DNA from: Candidatus Kapaibacterium sp.
GTDB lineage: Bacteria > Bacteroidota > Ignavibacteria > Kapaibacteriales > UBA4661
Direction: 5' to 3'
Length of the DNA stretch: 45,610 nucleotides
Assembly: GCA_025055035.1 (NCBI GenBank)
Contig: JANWZB010000010.1
Location: 1-45,610, forward strand
Each line of letters begins with the position of its first letter. Position 1 is the stretch's first letter. The notes below the pieces were generated by a model. The model saw nothing but the letters and a program-made list of their open reading frames with translations, was not told the origin of the DNA and did no database searches. Below, one piece after another: positions 1-10,800 of the stretch. The position numbers and the translations under genes were made by a program.

Positions 1-540
1 CTGACAGAGCGTACGATTCTGGCTCACTGTATCTATCTTAGCGCACACGAGCGTTCATTGCTTCAGTCGTGCGGATGTGCAATTGCTCATTGTCCTAGCT
101 CGAATCGATTTTTGCAAAGTGGCGTTATGGGGCTGCGACAGATGATGTATGAGGGCTTTCGTATTGGCTTAGGAACTGATGTTGCTGGTGGGTATTCACT
201 TTCTCTGCTCAATGAAGCAAAAGAAGCTGTTGAAAGCTCAAAGACATGGAGGATTATGCACCGTGATACTCCACTACTACCTGTAACCGTCGAAGAAGCT
301 GTATGGCTTGCAACGCTTGGAGGTGCACGGGCACTTGGACTGGATGCCGCAATTGGAAACTTTCGTGTCGGCAAACAGGCAGACTTTATTGTGTGCAGCG
401 ATGCAGAGAGTGTATCAGAGTATAATACGTTTGCAGCTCCAAGTCATCGTCTTGCGCGTCTTGTGTATCAGGCGCATCCTGCCTGTGTGCAGCATGTCGT
501 TGTACAGGGTACAACAATTTTCGAGCGCTCTCGTTCATAA
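1..540 (+). CDS. guaD: Guanine deaminase / amidohydrolase family, C-terminal part (5' truncated by window)
   Basis: Frame open from base 1 (LTERTILAHCIYLS...). Motifs AHCPSSN, GLGTDVAGG, ATLGGARALGLD, GNFRVGKQADFIV are typical of guanine deaminase-like amidohydrolases. Confidence 0.8.
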   Translation: MTERTILAHCIYLSAHERSLLQSCGCAIAHCPSSNRFLQSGVMGLRQMMYEGFRIGLGTDVAGGYSLSLLNEAKEAVESSKTWRIMHRDTPLLPVTVEEAVWLATLGGARALGLDAAIGNFRVGKQADFIVCSDAESVSEYNTFAAPSHRLARLVYQAHPACVQHVVVQGTTIFERSRS

Positions 541-560
541 CAGTATATGCAAGCTCTAGA

Positions 561-1733
561 TTGGACACATCTATGAGACCACTTCATGAACTTGTTCGTA
601 AGCATATCCTCTCGCTAACGCCATATTCGTCGGCGCGTTCCGAATATCCTACGCATGGTTCTACAGTAGCAACAACGCTTGCAACAATATTTTTGGACGC
701 AAACGAGAATGCGTTTGGTTCACCGAATGGTATGCACATCAATCGCTATCCCGACCCTTTGCAAACAGTGTTGAAACGCAAGATTGTTGAAGTGAAGGGT
801 CTGCCTTCTGAATACGAGCACAGAATATTTCTGGGCAATGGAAGTGATGAACCAATTGACCTGCTGATGCGGATATTCTGTGAGCCTTGCACGTATGATA
901 CCACAGGAGCACAACAGGCAGGCGATGAGATTATTATCACACCGCCAACATATGGTATGTACGATGTTAGTGCTGCTATTCATCATGTTGCTGTGCGGCA
1001 TGTGCCACTTGTGCGGAGCATTACCGGCAAGCATGGTATATTTGTTCTCGATGCAGATGCTGTGCTAGCAGCCCGAACACCTCGCACAAAGCTAATTATG
1101 CTCTGCTCGCCCAATAATCCTACCGGCAATGTGCTAGAAAAACATGCTGTTATGCGCATCATAGAGCACTTTGATGGCATTGTTGTGCTTGATGAGGCAT
1201 ATATTGATTTTGCTCCAGAACATAGTTTTCTGCCCATGCTTGCAGAGTTCCCGAATCTTGTTATTCTGCAGACGCTTTCCAAAGCGTGGGGTATGGCAGC
1301 ATTACGTTTGGGCATGGCGTTTGCCGATACAGCAATTATTCGGCTGCTGAATGCTGTGAAGCCGCCCTACAATGTGAACCTCCTTACCCAGGAAGCTGCA
1401 TGCAAAGCACTAGACAATCAGACTTGGTACGCACGTGTTGTCCATGACACAATTCGCGAGCGAGAGCGTATAGTTCGAGAACTGACGGAACTTGAGAGTG
1501 TAGAGTGTGTATTTGCGTCCAACGCAAATTTTGTGCTTGTGCGCATATCTTGCGCTCATTGGATGTACGAACAACTGGTGCAGCGTGGTATTATTGTGCG
1601 AGACCGTTCGCGTGCAGTGCTTTGTGAAGATTGCTTACGTATTACCGTCGGTACGCCAGAAGAAAATGCACAGTTACTTAGGGCTTTGAGAGAACTACAG
1701 GCAGAGTACAGACCTGAAAAAGTAGCTGTTTAG
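561..1733 (+). CDS. hisC: Histidinol-phosphate aminotransferase (TTG start at 561 or ATG at 573)
   Basis: Fold-type I aminotransferase motifs: LDANENAFG, NRYPDP, GNGSDEPIDLL, CSPNNPTGN, VVLDEAYIDF, QTLSKAWGMAALRLG. Confidence 0.93.
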   Translation: MDTSMRPLHELVRKHILSLTPYSSARSEYPTHGSTVATTLATIFLDANENAFGSPNGMHINRYPDPLQTVLKRKIVEVKGLPSEYEHRIFLGNGSDEPIDLLMRIFCEPCTYDTTGAQQAGDEIIITPPTYGMYDVSAAIHHVAVRHVPLVRSITGKHGIFVLDADAVLAARTPRTKLIMLCSPNNPTGNVLEKHAVMRIIEHFDGIVVLDEAYIDFAPEHSFLPMLAEFPNLVILQTLSKAWGMAALRLGMAFADTAIIRLLNAVKPPYNVNLLTQEAACKALDNQTWYARVVHDTIRERERIVRELTELESVECVFASNANFVLVRISCAHWMYEQLVQRGIIVRDRSRAVLCEDCLRITVGTPEENAQLLRALRELQAEYRPEKVAV

Positions 1734-1801
1734 CACAGTAATACCTGCACAGCATATAACGTAACAATGCGTTCAAACTATGGATTTTAAGGAGAAACGA
1801 T

Positions 1802-2803
1802 ATGTCGAGTACGTTGCCAGCTATGGAATATCGCCGTCTCGGACGCTCTGGTGTGCAGGTGAGTGTTGTATCGCTAGGGTCGTGGTTGACGTTTGGTAGC
1901 CAGATTAGGAATGAAGTGGCTGAAGACCTGATGCGTCTGAGCTATGACGCAGGTATCAACTTTTTCGACAATGCCGAAGCCTATGCGCATGGTCGTTCGG
2001 AGCAGGTAATGGGTGATATACTGCGCAAGTGTGCGTGGGATAGGAGTACGTACTTGGTGTCGAGCAAAGTGTATTGGGGCGGAGATAAGCCGAATCAGCG
2101 TGGCCTATCGCGTAAGCACGTCGTCGAGGCGTGCCATGCTGCGCTTAAGCGCTTGCAGGTAGAGTACTTAGATTTATACTTTTGTCATCGTCCCGACAAA
2201 GACACACCAATTGAAGAAACAGTCTGGGCAATGCACACCTTGATTCAACAAGGGAAAGTACTATATTGGGGGACATCGGAATGGAGTGCACAGCAAATTA
2301 TGGAAGCATATGCTATTGCTCGTGAGCACCATCTTGTTCCACCGACGATGGAACAGCCGCAATATAATCTCTTTCATCGTATGCGCGTGGAGCATGAGTA
2401 CAAGCGCTTGTACAGCAGTATCGGTCTCGGAACAACGATTTGGTCTCCTTTGGCTTCGGGAGTATTAACAGGAAAGTATGCTGCAGGCATACCCGAAGGA
2501 ACGCGTCTAGCACGGCGTGGACTTGAGTGGTTGAAAAATACAGTGCTTACAGAGGATAACATACGTAAAACAGAACTGCTGAAGCCCATAGCTGCTGAGC
2601 TTGGAGCAACACTGCCACAGTTAGCGATTGCGTGGTGTCTTGTGTGTCCGCACGTCAGCACTGTAATTCTCGGTGCTTCAACGACCGAGCAACTACGGGA
2701 AAATATTGCTGCACTGTCTATCGTCCCGAAGCTTACAAGCGATGTTCTGGAACGTATTGAGGCAATTGTCGGCAACAAGCCTGAGCCTGAGCCAGAGTAT
2801 TGA
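1802..2803 (+). CDS. Aldo/keto reductase (voltage-gated K+ channel beta-subunit-like family)
   Basis: MEYRRLGRSGVQVSVVSLGSW, FDNAEAYAHGRSEQVMG, LDLYFCHRPD, GTSEWSAQQI, VILGASTTEQL. Purine-rich RBS (aaggagaaacg) just upstream. Confidence 0.93.
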   Translation: MSSTLPAMEYRRLGRSGVQVSVVSLGSWLTFGSQIRNEVAEDLMRLSYDAGINFFDNAEAYAHGRSEQVMGDILRKCAWDRSTYLVSSKVYWGGDKPNQRGLSRKHVVEACHAALKRLQVEYLDLYFCHRPDKDTPIEETVWAMHTLIQQGKVLYWGTSEWSAQQIMEAYAIAREHHLVPPTMEQPQYNLFHRMRVEHEYKRLYSSIGLGTTIWSPLASGVLTGKYAAGIPEGTRLARRGLEWLKNTVLTEDNIRKTELLKPIAAELGATLPQLAIAWCLVCPHVSTVILGASTTEQLRENIAALSIVPKLTSDVLERIEAIVGNKPEPEPEY

Positions 2804-2886
2804 TGGATACTTTCTCTACTGTTTGCCGAGCAGAAAGCGTGCGTAGAGTGTATGCAAAAGTTTCTTAGTTACACCTGAGGTGGTCT

Positions 2887-3114
2887 ATGAGTACGAATAG
2901 GATATCTCCCTTTCTTTCGCGGCAGCGCTTAACGCTTGTCCCAATGATGGTTGTTCCAATACGTCTGGTGCGTGACCTATGGGCATACTACGAAAATTGG
3001 CGCGCGGCATCACGTATTTTCGATAATAGCGTTGTGGAACCAAGTAAGGAACATCATCCTGTTGATAATATTCCTTTGTATGATGCAGCAACACGGAACA
3101 CACAAGGAGTCTAG
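2887..3114 (+). CDS. Possible small ORF, 75 aa, unknown
   Basis: ORF starting ATG with GAGGTGG a few nt upstream. No recognisable homology, and overlapping ORFs exist on both strands. Confidence 0.2.
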   Translation: MSTNRISPFLSRQRLTLVPMMVVPIRLVRDLWAYYENWRAASRIFDNSVVEPSKEHHPVDNIPLYDAATRNTQGV

Positions 3115-3189
3115 GCAACTACTACTTAGTATTGCTAGGCTGGTGTGTTTCTGCACATGCACTTATTGTACTGTTTTCTCTCAAACATT

Positions 3190-4509
3190 ATGCGGCCTAC
3201 ATTTTCTGCTGTCTATGTGCGTAATCGCCGTGCGATATTCATGGTGTGGATGCTATGTATGCTACGCTGGTTCATCGTGGATGCTTCGCACTATGCTTGC
3301 GCACAGATGAAGATACTGATACCAATGGATATGAGTCAGACAGACCATTTGAAAGCCTATGGTATTGCCTATTGGACGTTAGGGCGCGGGCAGATTGTGG
3401 ACTGGCTCTTGAACTATCGTGGCGGCTCGTTTATGACAGACTACAGTGATGCTGTTGCAGCAGAATGTCGTATTCGCGGTGTAGCCTTCGAGCATGTAGA
3501 TGCAACAGCAGCAATGCAGATTTATGCTGATGTGCAGCATGAAGGTAATAACATGGACGTAGTGCGTTTGGAGCGACAGCCGCGTATAGCGGTCTATGTC
3601 CCTCCGGGCTACAAGCCGTGGGATGATGCTGTAACGCTTGTCATGGAGTATGCAGAAATTTCATATACCAAGCTTTGGGATGAAGAGGTGCTTGCAGACT
3701 CATTGCAAAGGTTTGACTGGCTGCATGTTCACCATGAAGATTTTACGGGGCAGTATGGCAAGTTCTTTGCAAGCTTTGCTACTGCGCCATGGTATATTCA
3801 GCAAGTCGCTCTGCTGGAGAGCACAGCAAAAAAGCTAGGCTTCCGGAAAGTGTCTGAGCTGAAGAAAGCAGTTGTGGAAAAGATTCGACAGTGGATTGGA
3901 AGCGGCGGCTTTATGTTTGCCATGTGTGGTGCAACCGATACATTCGATATTGCCCAAGCAGCAAAGAATGTGGACATTTGCGATGTAATGTTCGATGGCG
4001 ACCCGCCCGACCCGCAGGCAAATCACAAACTCGATTTCTCACGCACGTTTGCGTTCCAGAACTTTAGCCTTGTGATGAACCCGTACGAGTACGAATACTC
4101 CACGATTGATTGTGATGCCAACTACCGCACCAATGACGCGCAGAGCGACTACTTTACGCTCTTTGACTTTTCTGCAAAGTACGACCCTGTGCCCACAATG
4201 CTCACGCAGTGTCATGTGAATGTGGTGCGCGGGTTCTTGGGGCAAACAACAGCTTTTCACAAAGAATACATCAAACCTTCGGTCGTCATTCTTGCAGAAA
4301 AAGAGGGTACGGATGAAGTAAAGTACATTCATGGGAACTTTGGGCGTGGAACATTTACGTGGTATGGTGGACACGACCCCGAAGACTATCGTCATGCCGT
4401 CGGTGATCCAGCAACAGACCTCAGCCTGCATCGTAATTCGCCGGGCTATAGGCTCATTCTAAATAATGTGCTGTTTCCTGCTGCCAAGAAGAAAAAACAG
4501 AAAACATAG
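3190..4509 (+). CDS. Conserved exported protein of the Bacteroidota family often labelled 'asparagine synthetase B' (start 3190, 3241 or 3307)
   Basis: ILIPMDMSQTDHLKAYGIAYWTL, VDWLLNYRGGSF, HHEDFTGQYGKF, FMFAMCGATDTFDIA, HGNFGRGTFTWYGGHDPEDY. Residues upstream of MKILIPMD resemble a signal peptide ending CAQ. Confidence 0.75.
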   Translation: MRPTFSAVYVRNRRAIFMVWMLCMLRWFIVDASHYACAQMKILIPMDMSQTDHLKAYGIAYWTLGRGQIVDWLLNYRGGSFMTDYSDAVAAECRIRGVAFEHVDATAAMQIYADVQHEGNNMDVVRLERQPRIAVYVPPGYKPWDDAVTLVMEYAEISYTKLWDEEVLADSLQRFDWLHVHHEDFTGQYGKFFASFATAPWYIQQVALLESTAKKLGFRKVSELKKAVVEKIRQWIGSGGFMFAMCGATDTFDIAQAAKNVDICDVMFDGDPPDPQANHKLDFSRTFAFQNFSLVMNPYEYEYSTIDCDANYRTNDAQSDYFTLFDFSAKYDPVPTMLTQCHVNVVRGFLGQTTAFHKEYIKPSVVILAEKEGTDEVKYIHGNFGRGTFTWYGGHDPEDYRHAVGDPATDLSLHRNSPGYRLILNNVLFPAAKKKKQKT

Positions 4510-4522
4510 GGATTGAGATTGA

Positions 4523-4653
4523 GGGGGAAGTGTCAGACTGTCAAGAAAAAGTGTCAGGTTTTCCTGACACTTGTGTAATGAACAATGGGGGAAATTGCGA
4601 GAAAGTGTCAGATGTTTAGAAGAAAAGTGTCAGGGTGTTGCTCCTGGCACATG
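4523..4653. repeat. Duplicated composite element: each unit is an AAGTGTCAG half-site followed 21-22 bp later by an AAGTGTCAGG hairpin
   Basis: AAGTGTCAG at 4528, 4549, 4603 and 4625. Hairpin AAGTGTCAGG-TTTT-CCTGACACTT at 4549-4572 (10 bp perfect). Second hairpin GTGTCAGG...CCTGGCAC at 4627-4650 (8 bp, one G-U). Confidence 0.8.
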
Positions 4654-4688
4654 ATTTGTACAAGTGCCAAGTGGATAAAAAATGCACG

Positions 4689-4708
4689 AGAAGTAGAGTC
4701 CTACTTCT
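4689..4708. repeat. Short perfect hairpin AGAAGTAG-AGTC-CTACTTCT
   Basis: 8-bp perfect stem with 4-nt loop in the intergenic region upstream of the giant gene. No T-tract follows. Confidence 0.6.
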
Positions 4709-4847
4709 AGTCCAAACGGTATTGCTATGCATACACAGTGTGCGGTGTCTGTGTTTGCAGTATTACCCACAACGCCGCAGCCTTTTCTAACACCACGTCT
4801 GTTTTTAATTCACTAGTTTGTTTTACACTTAAGGGAGTAGTACATAC

Positions 4848-7800
4848 ATGAAATTTGTACTAGCACAGGTGCGTCGCTCTGCAAGTGCCACACTTGCTGT
4901 GTTGACTGCACTCCTTTTGGTGGCGCCGTCACTCGTGCGTGCGCAGGGAACTGCGGACTCTGAGGTTGGCGGCGAAAGCCGGGACTTCCGCTCAGTGCGG
5001 AGCGGTCGATGGGTGGACTTGTCCACATGGCAGGTCTTTCGTTCGGGTGTGTGGATTCCTGCCACACGCGAGGTTGGTGTTCCTAACGGTGCAAGTAATG
5101 TCTTTATCGAGACGAACCATACCATTATTGCTACCCGTGCTGCAACGGAAGTCATTCAATGGAACGGTTCTCAAGCATGGGCGTTTCTTGAAGTCAATAA
5201 CCTCCACATCAATACCGCTGCCTCTATTACAACAACGTGGGGAAGCGTGATTGGTGGTTTTAGACGAGATGCAGCAGGAAATGTACTAGATACCTACGAT
5301 GGTGATGGTAATAGTTATGCACCTGGAAACCTAACGCGTCCAAGTCTTGGATCTATTAGCTGGGAACTCAGCCTCTTCTCTCCTGGACAGAGCAACCTTG
5401 CTGCACAGCTTCCGGGTGGTACGCTTGGTGGGTATCCATTCAACCGTATCGGAAATAGAGATGTATACTCAGCGCCAAACCCGCTGCTTGAGCCGAATGG
5501 TGGCAACGTTCCTACGCCACGCAACATGGAATTGCGTGTATATGGAAAGCTGCGGTACTATGCGGGTAGTGCCCTCGACCGCACCGACCGCGATGCTAAT
5601 ATCCAAGTTACCGCTGCAACTATTGGTACGGGCTCGACAATTGTCTTCCGTGGCGTAAGCCGTGTGATTACAGAGCCGCAAGAGTGGTCTACAACGCTTG
5701 CGACACAAACAGGGCGGTTTGATAATACAGCGCAAACAGCAGCGCTTGGTACAGGAGGACTGCAGCTTGGTACAGCAAGCGAGCGTCTGAACAACTTCCG
5801 TGGCCTCATGGGGCGTAACTCGTTCTGGACGGCAATTTTCGACCTTGGTCGCGTCGTAGACAGAAACTTTTCTGTCGACCAATTTACCGGTCCGACGGAT
5901 GACCCCTCGACGGCTGTTGGGCGCATTCAAGGGAACTTTACGGCAGGTATTATTCAGGTGCGCCGCGGTACGCTGCGCTTCGAAGGGCAGGCATTGCTTG
6001 CAAACGAAGGTGCTCCGACCTCTGGATCGATTCAGATTATGAATAATGCTGTGCTCCAAATGGTGTCAGGGAATATTGGACGTACAGCCGTTGCGCTGCC
6101 ACAGTTTGCCAATGCATATGCTGGTACCTCGGTTATTTGGCCTACGTGGGGCACTCCGCCTGTCAATGTTCCCGGTCCAATGATGAATCAGTATATGTTT
6201 CCTCAAACTCCATCGGGTCCATTTGCTGTTACTTCGCGCATGCGGTATTTTGTCGTGGAAGAAGGTGGTGCGCTGGATTTCGTTGGTGTTGTTGGAACGT
6301 TGAGTGCTGCAGATGTTCGCTTTAACGGTACGGTCATTTACTCGCGGACAGGTGATCAAACCCTCGTGGGCGACTCGCCGTATTTGTCCTACAACCCAGC
6401 GGGTACAATTATACAACTGCCGATAAGTGGTGAGAACCTAAATTGTGGTGAAAATGGCATATTTGACCCGTATAATAACAACCTTAATGCTCCAAGGACA
6501 GATATACCAGGCGACCCACGCCCAGGTACTCTTGGTGCTTTTGGTACTGCACCGGCAGGGTTAGGTGTTGGAACAGCAGCTCTCTTCCAGCCTTCTACTA
6601 CCGCTGCATATAGCCACCTTGTGTTGCGTGGTTCAGGAACCAAGTTCTTGATTGCAACCACTGTCACCATCTCGCGTGCTTTGATTATTCAAGGTGAAGC
6701 GCGTATTGGCTTGCAGCAGGTTTCAGGAGACGGGGTTCAAGTTCAGATTATGAATAATATGGTAATGAATGGTGTTCTACCTTATTACTTGCAGCAGCCC
6801 ATAGGTGGAGAATTAGCAGTTACGGAGGGTACGAGTGTAGCTTCTCGCGCAGGCTTCTTCCCGCCGCTTGTATATCTGCGTGGTACGGGTCTTACAGGAC
6901 TACGTCAGGAGAATAATATTGGTACAACTTTGCGTGCAACGCTTGGTAATGGTGGTGTCGAAGCAGACAGAGATCCCCTGTCTGGCGCGATTCCTCAGCC
7001 GATGTGGTCGGTGTACGGTGGAAATACGGACCCCGTTATTTTTGTAGGTTTTACAACAGCATCGACACGCCCAATTTTCTATGACCAAGATATGTATCCC
7101 GAAGGGCAGTCGTATCCTGTGGGTATGGTACTGTCGGGCTCGCTGAACCGTGAGCAAGTTGATATGAGTCCATGGAATAAGCCTGCTGTTGTGCACGGTC
7201 TGCCAGCTGAGCCAAGCTACGCTCCTTATGGAACCTCGTTAACGCACAATCATGGATGGACAGCGCGTGGCTATACGTACGGTCCAACTGTAGCGGGAGG
7301 TGATGGAAGCATTGTATTCCTCTCTCAGACGCTCGATGGTGCTCGAAGAGGTCAAGTGATTCGCCAAACACCAGACCGCGTCAATGGTCTTGTTAATGCA
7401 ATCACGGGCTATTTTGATGTACCGGCTGCTGAAACCCCGAATGCGAGTGGTGTTAACGGCGGTAATATTATCGCTGGGTTCCCCATGATTACTAACAGCC
7501 TTTTCGACTACGCTATCAATACGACTGCAACAACAACGCTGCAGTATGATGGTGAGCTTGCGGATGTGATGACGCAAATTGAGTTCCCACAAGGAGTTGT
7601 TGGTCCGCACAACCTTGTTATTAACGTTGCATCGAATGTGTCGCTGAATCTGCCGATTCGTACAGCAGACTATCGTCGTTTCGATGAAGCAGGAATCATG
7701 TGGAACATGACGCATCTTAACTTCTTGAATAAAACATCGACACTGTTTGGTGCAACAGCGGGGACAATTATCATTGGTCCGGAGTATGTAAACTCGACTA

Positions 7801-10800
7801 ACGGTAACTTGCCGCGCCATGCATTCAACCCAACGACAGGGCTATATCAGGCAAGTGCTATCTACAATCAAGGTGGATATGGTCGCCAAATTACTCCGGG
7901 CGTTCTTGCATCAGCATATATTGACACGCGCCCAGATGAGGCGATTGTTTCGACCAAGATTCTTGACCGCTACTACACCACAGGTGTTGGTGTACGTCCG
8001 TCGGTAACGCTGACAGGTACGTTCGATGGTCGTGTACGTACAGGCTTCCCCACGCAGCGGGTTGTCGCTCCGCGCTACGATGGTCTGAGCTATGTTGCGT
8101 ATATTACCTCTGGCTTGGATGCTGCAACTACAGGTGTTCCTGGTCAAACACCTTGGGGATTGTGGCAAGACTTTGGCCGCCGTGGTGATTACAACAACTT
8201 TGGTGTGCTTGAGTTGCGTCGCGGGAATCTCAACATTCCAAATCGCAATATCGAGGTTGTTCTGGGTGCTCCTGGAACTGCACCAGTACGCTTCAACTAT
8301 ACCTTTGTAATGTCATCAGCAGCTATTATTTCGCAGGATCAGCGGAATGTGACAGCGCCGGTGCTGACAACAACAGGAAATCCGGTAGAAAACAGGCGCG
8401 TTGGTGTAGGTCATCCAGATGCCCAAGTGTGCTTGTCTGAAGCAACGGGTGCTGAACGCTATCCAAGCTTTACACAATGGCGCTCGTGGGGTGTGCGAAA
8501 TGCAGCAGCAAACCCAGGTGTAACAACCCCAGCTGTTGTGCGCGGTCCTGCAGGTCCTGATAACCTTGCTGGTACACTTGTCGGTGGCTCACTCTCTAAT
8601 ATCGTCTTTACGGGTGGTACAGGTGGTACACTCGCTGCTGGTATAGCGTTCTATAGTCCTCTTGGAACACCTACAGGGGTGACATACCCACGGTATGGTG
8701 CTATTAGCAATGAAAACAATGGCTTGACAGAACTTTCGAGCCAGCTTGGTATCCTCGGCTTGCAAACTCTGTCGCCATTTAGTGTTACAAACCGCTATAA
8801 CGCTGGTCCAGAGCTGTTCAGTGAGGCCGAAAGCCGTGGTCCTATTACCTACGGGCGGAGCAGCATAACAAACCAAGTAGCACTTGCTTATAAGCCACTG
8901 TCTGGTAATAATCAAGTCTTCCCTGGAGCATCATCTGCTATTCCGGCATCGACCTCTTTCCAAGATTATATTTTCCGTGCAAACAATGCGTGGAATATCG
9001 ACTTGCCGTATGTTCGGAATGGCTTGCAGCATGTAACATTCTTGCGTGCTACGTCTAACGTGTTAACCCTTGTTGGTAACCGCGAGAATGTGGAAAATGG
9101 CTTCAGTGATGGTGTCACCTCGCTTAAGCCTGAAGATTCTGGCCTGCAAGTATATGGTACCATAGCAACAGCACGGGGTGATATTGACTTGAACGGTCGT
9201 AACATCGAGCTTGGTGGTAATAACTCGATGCTCGTTGAAGCATTTGAGCGCGCGCAATATGTTGACTCTCTTAGTGGTCGTCCTTTCTGGACACGTGAGC
9301 AAGTGGGTATGCCGTTTGCTCTAGTAACAACCCAGTACCGTACAGGTGATCCGACCCCAGCGTATCCATCGCGTCCTTCAACAGTGCTGAACAACCATCG
9401 TAGTGTTCGTGCGTACATTGGTCTGACCTCTGGTCGCAATGTTCAAGCAATGAACCAAAGCCTTGGTATTCAGCAAGTACAAGAGGAGCCAGGTGGATTG
9501 GGTGCTGAAATTTATCAAACAGCAAACCCAGCACAGTTCCGCATTCGTCGTTGGCAGACACGCGGCAATGGTGTGAATGGTGCTGTAACGACCCGTCCAG
9601 GTGTGCGTGGTGCCGACCGCTACTGGCAAATTGAAACCACTGGCACGATGGAGGTAACGATGGCTCGCTCGGAGCTCCGCTTGCAATACGTTGATACCGA
9701 CCTCAATAACGAGAACGGTACACAAGCAGGTTTGCCTCCAGCATCGATCAATATCTTCCGTGCACGGGGTATCCCATTTGTTGCTCCGAATAGTCCTGAT
9801 ATTCGTCCATTCCAAGCGCTCTTTGCACAGCAGCTTGTCGGATTGGATTCGTACAACTTTGTAAAACAGCTTACGATTACTGGTCCGACACAAATCGTTA
9901 GTGGTGTAACGGTTCTGAATACGGGTAACTTTGCTGCACAAAGTAATACGCCATCGCGTGAACCAGATATTACAAACCCGCAAACACCAGGTGCTGGTTT
10001 CCAAATCTGGGCAATCAGTGTTCCTGCTCCGCGTTGTATCACGCTTCGTGGACAGCGCTTCCTTGGTCGCTTTGGTGAGCGCGCTGGTGCGGGTTCGGAC
10101 TTCCCTGCTGCTGGGCTTGATATCACAGGCTTCCCACGTCCTTTCGCAGCAATTCAGGACGGAGGCGGTATATCTCAAACTACAGCAGAGCAGTTTGGAA
10201 ACATTATCGGTCCATTCAAGGCGGGGTTTGCAACTAATGCAACGATTATTGCCGATCTTCTTGATGAGTTCGGTAATATTGCAACAACGAACTTTACGGC
10301 GCGTGCTGCGCTTGTTGTTGGTCAAGTTGGTACGACGGTTGACCGCCTTGATGCTAGCGGCAACCTTGTTCGTGGCGAAGTGCGAGCGATTGGTCCTTGG
10401 AACACACCAGTACCGCAACTCTTCCAGAATAACCGACCAAATGAGGTAGGGTATCCAGATGGACGAATTGTTGCTATCGCTGGTAGTGGTGGCGTTGGTG
10501 GCCGCTTCGAATGGCCGAATGTTCGCTTGGATGGTATTGCTTCGACGACAGTAACGTTCTCTGTATCGTTTATTGCTGATACAAGTGTAGGCAGTGATGT
10601 TCCGCTCAACATCACCTTCTGCGATAACGTTCCTGTTCAAGTATCGTTGCAAGGTGGCTTCCCATTCAGCGTAACGTTTGCTACACAGAATGCAAATAAC
10701 GTCGGCGCAACGCGTCTCTATCCTGGTGCACAAGGTCCTTTTGCGGCACCTGGGCGTGTAGCTGCACAACCAGGGGATCCGAATTCAGGATATGATGGTT

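Noticed and set aside
5469-8168. Several minus-strand ORFs (for example 5469-6059, 7239-7820) within the giant gene
   Set aside because: Antisense shadow ORFs produced by codon bias; none resembles a known protein.
9378-10769. 463-aa minus-strand ORF inside the giant gene
   Set aside because: Fully antisense to the 2802-aa CDS. Cys/Arg/Thr-rich, low-plausibility composition typical of a mirror frame; no recognisable domain or start signal.
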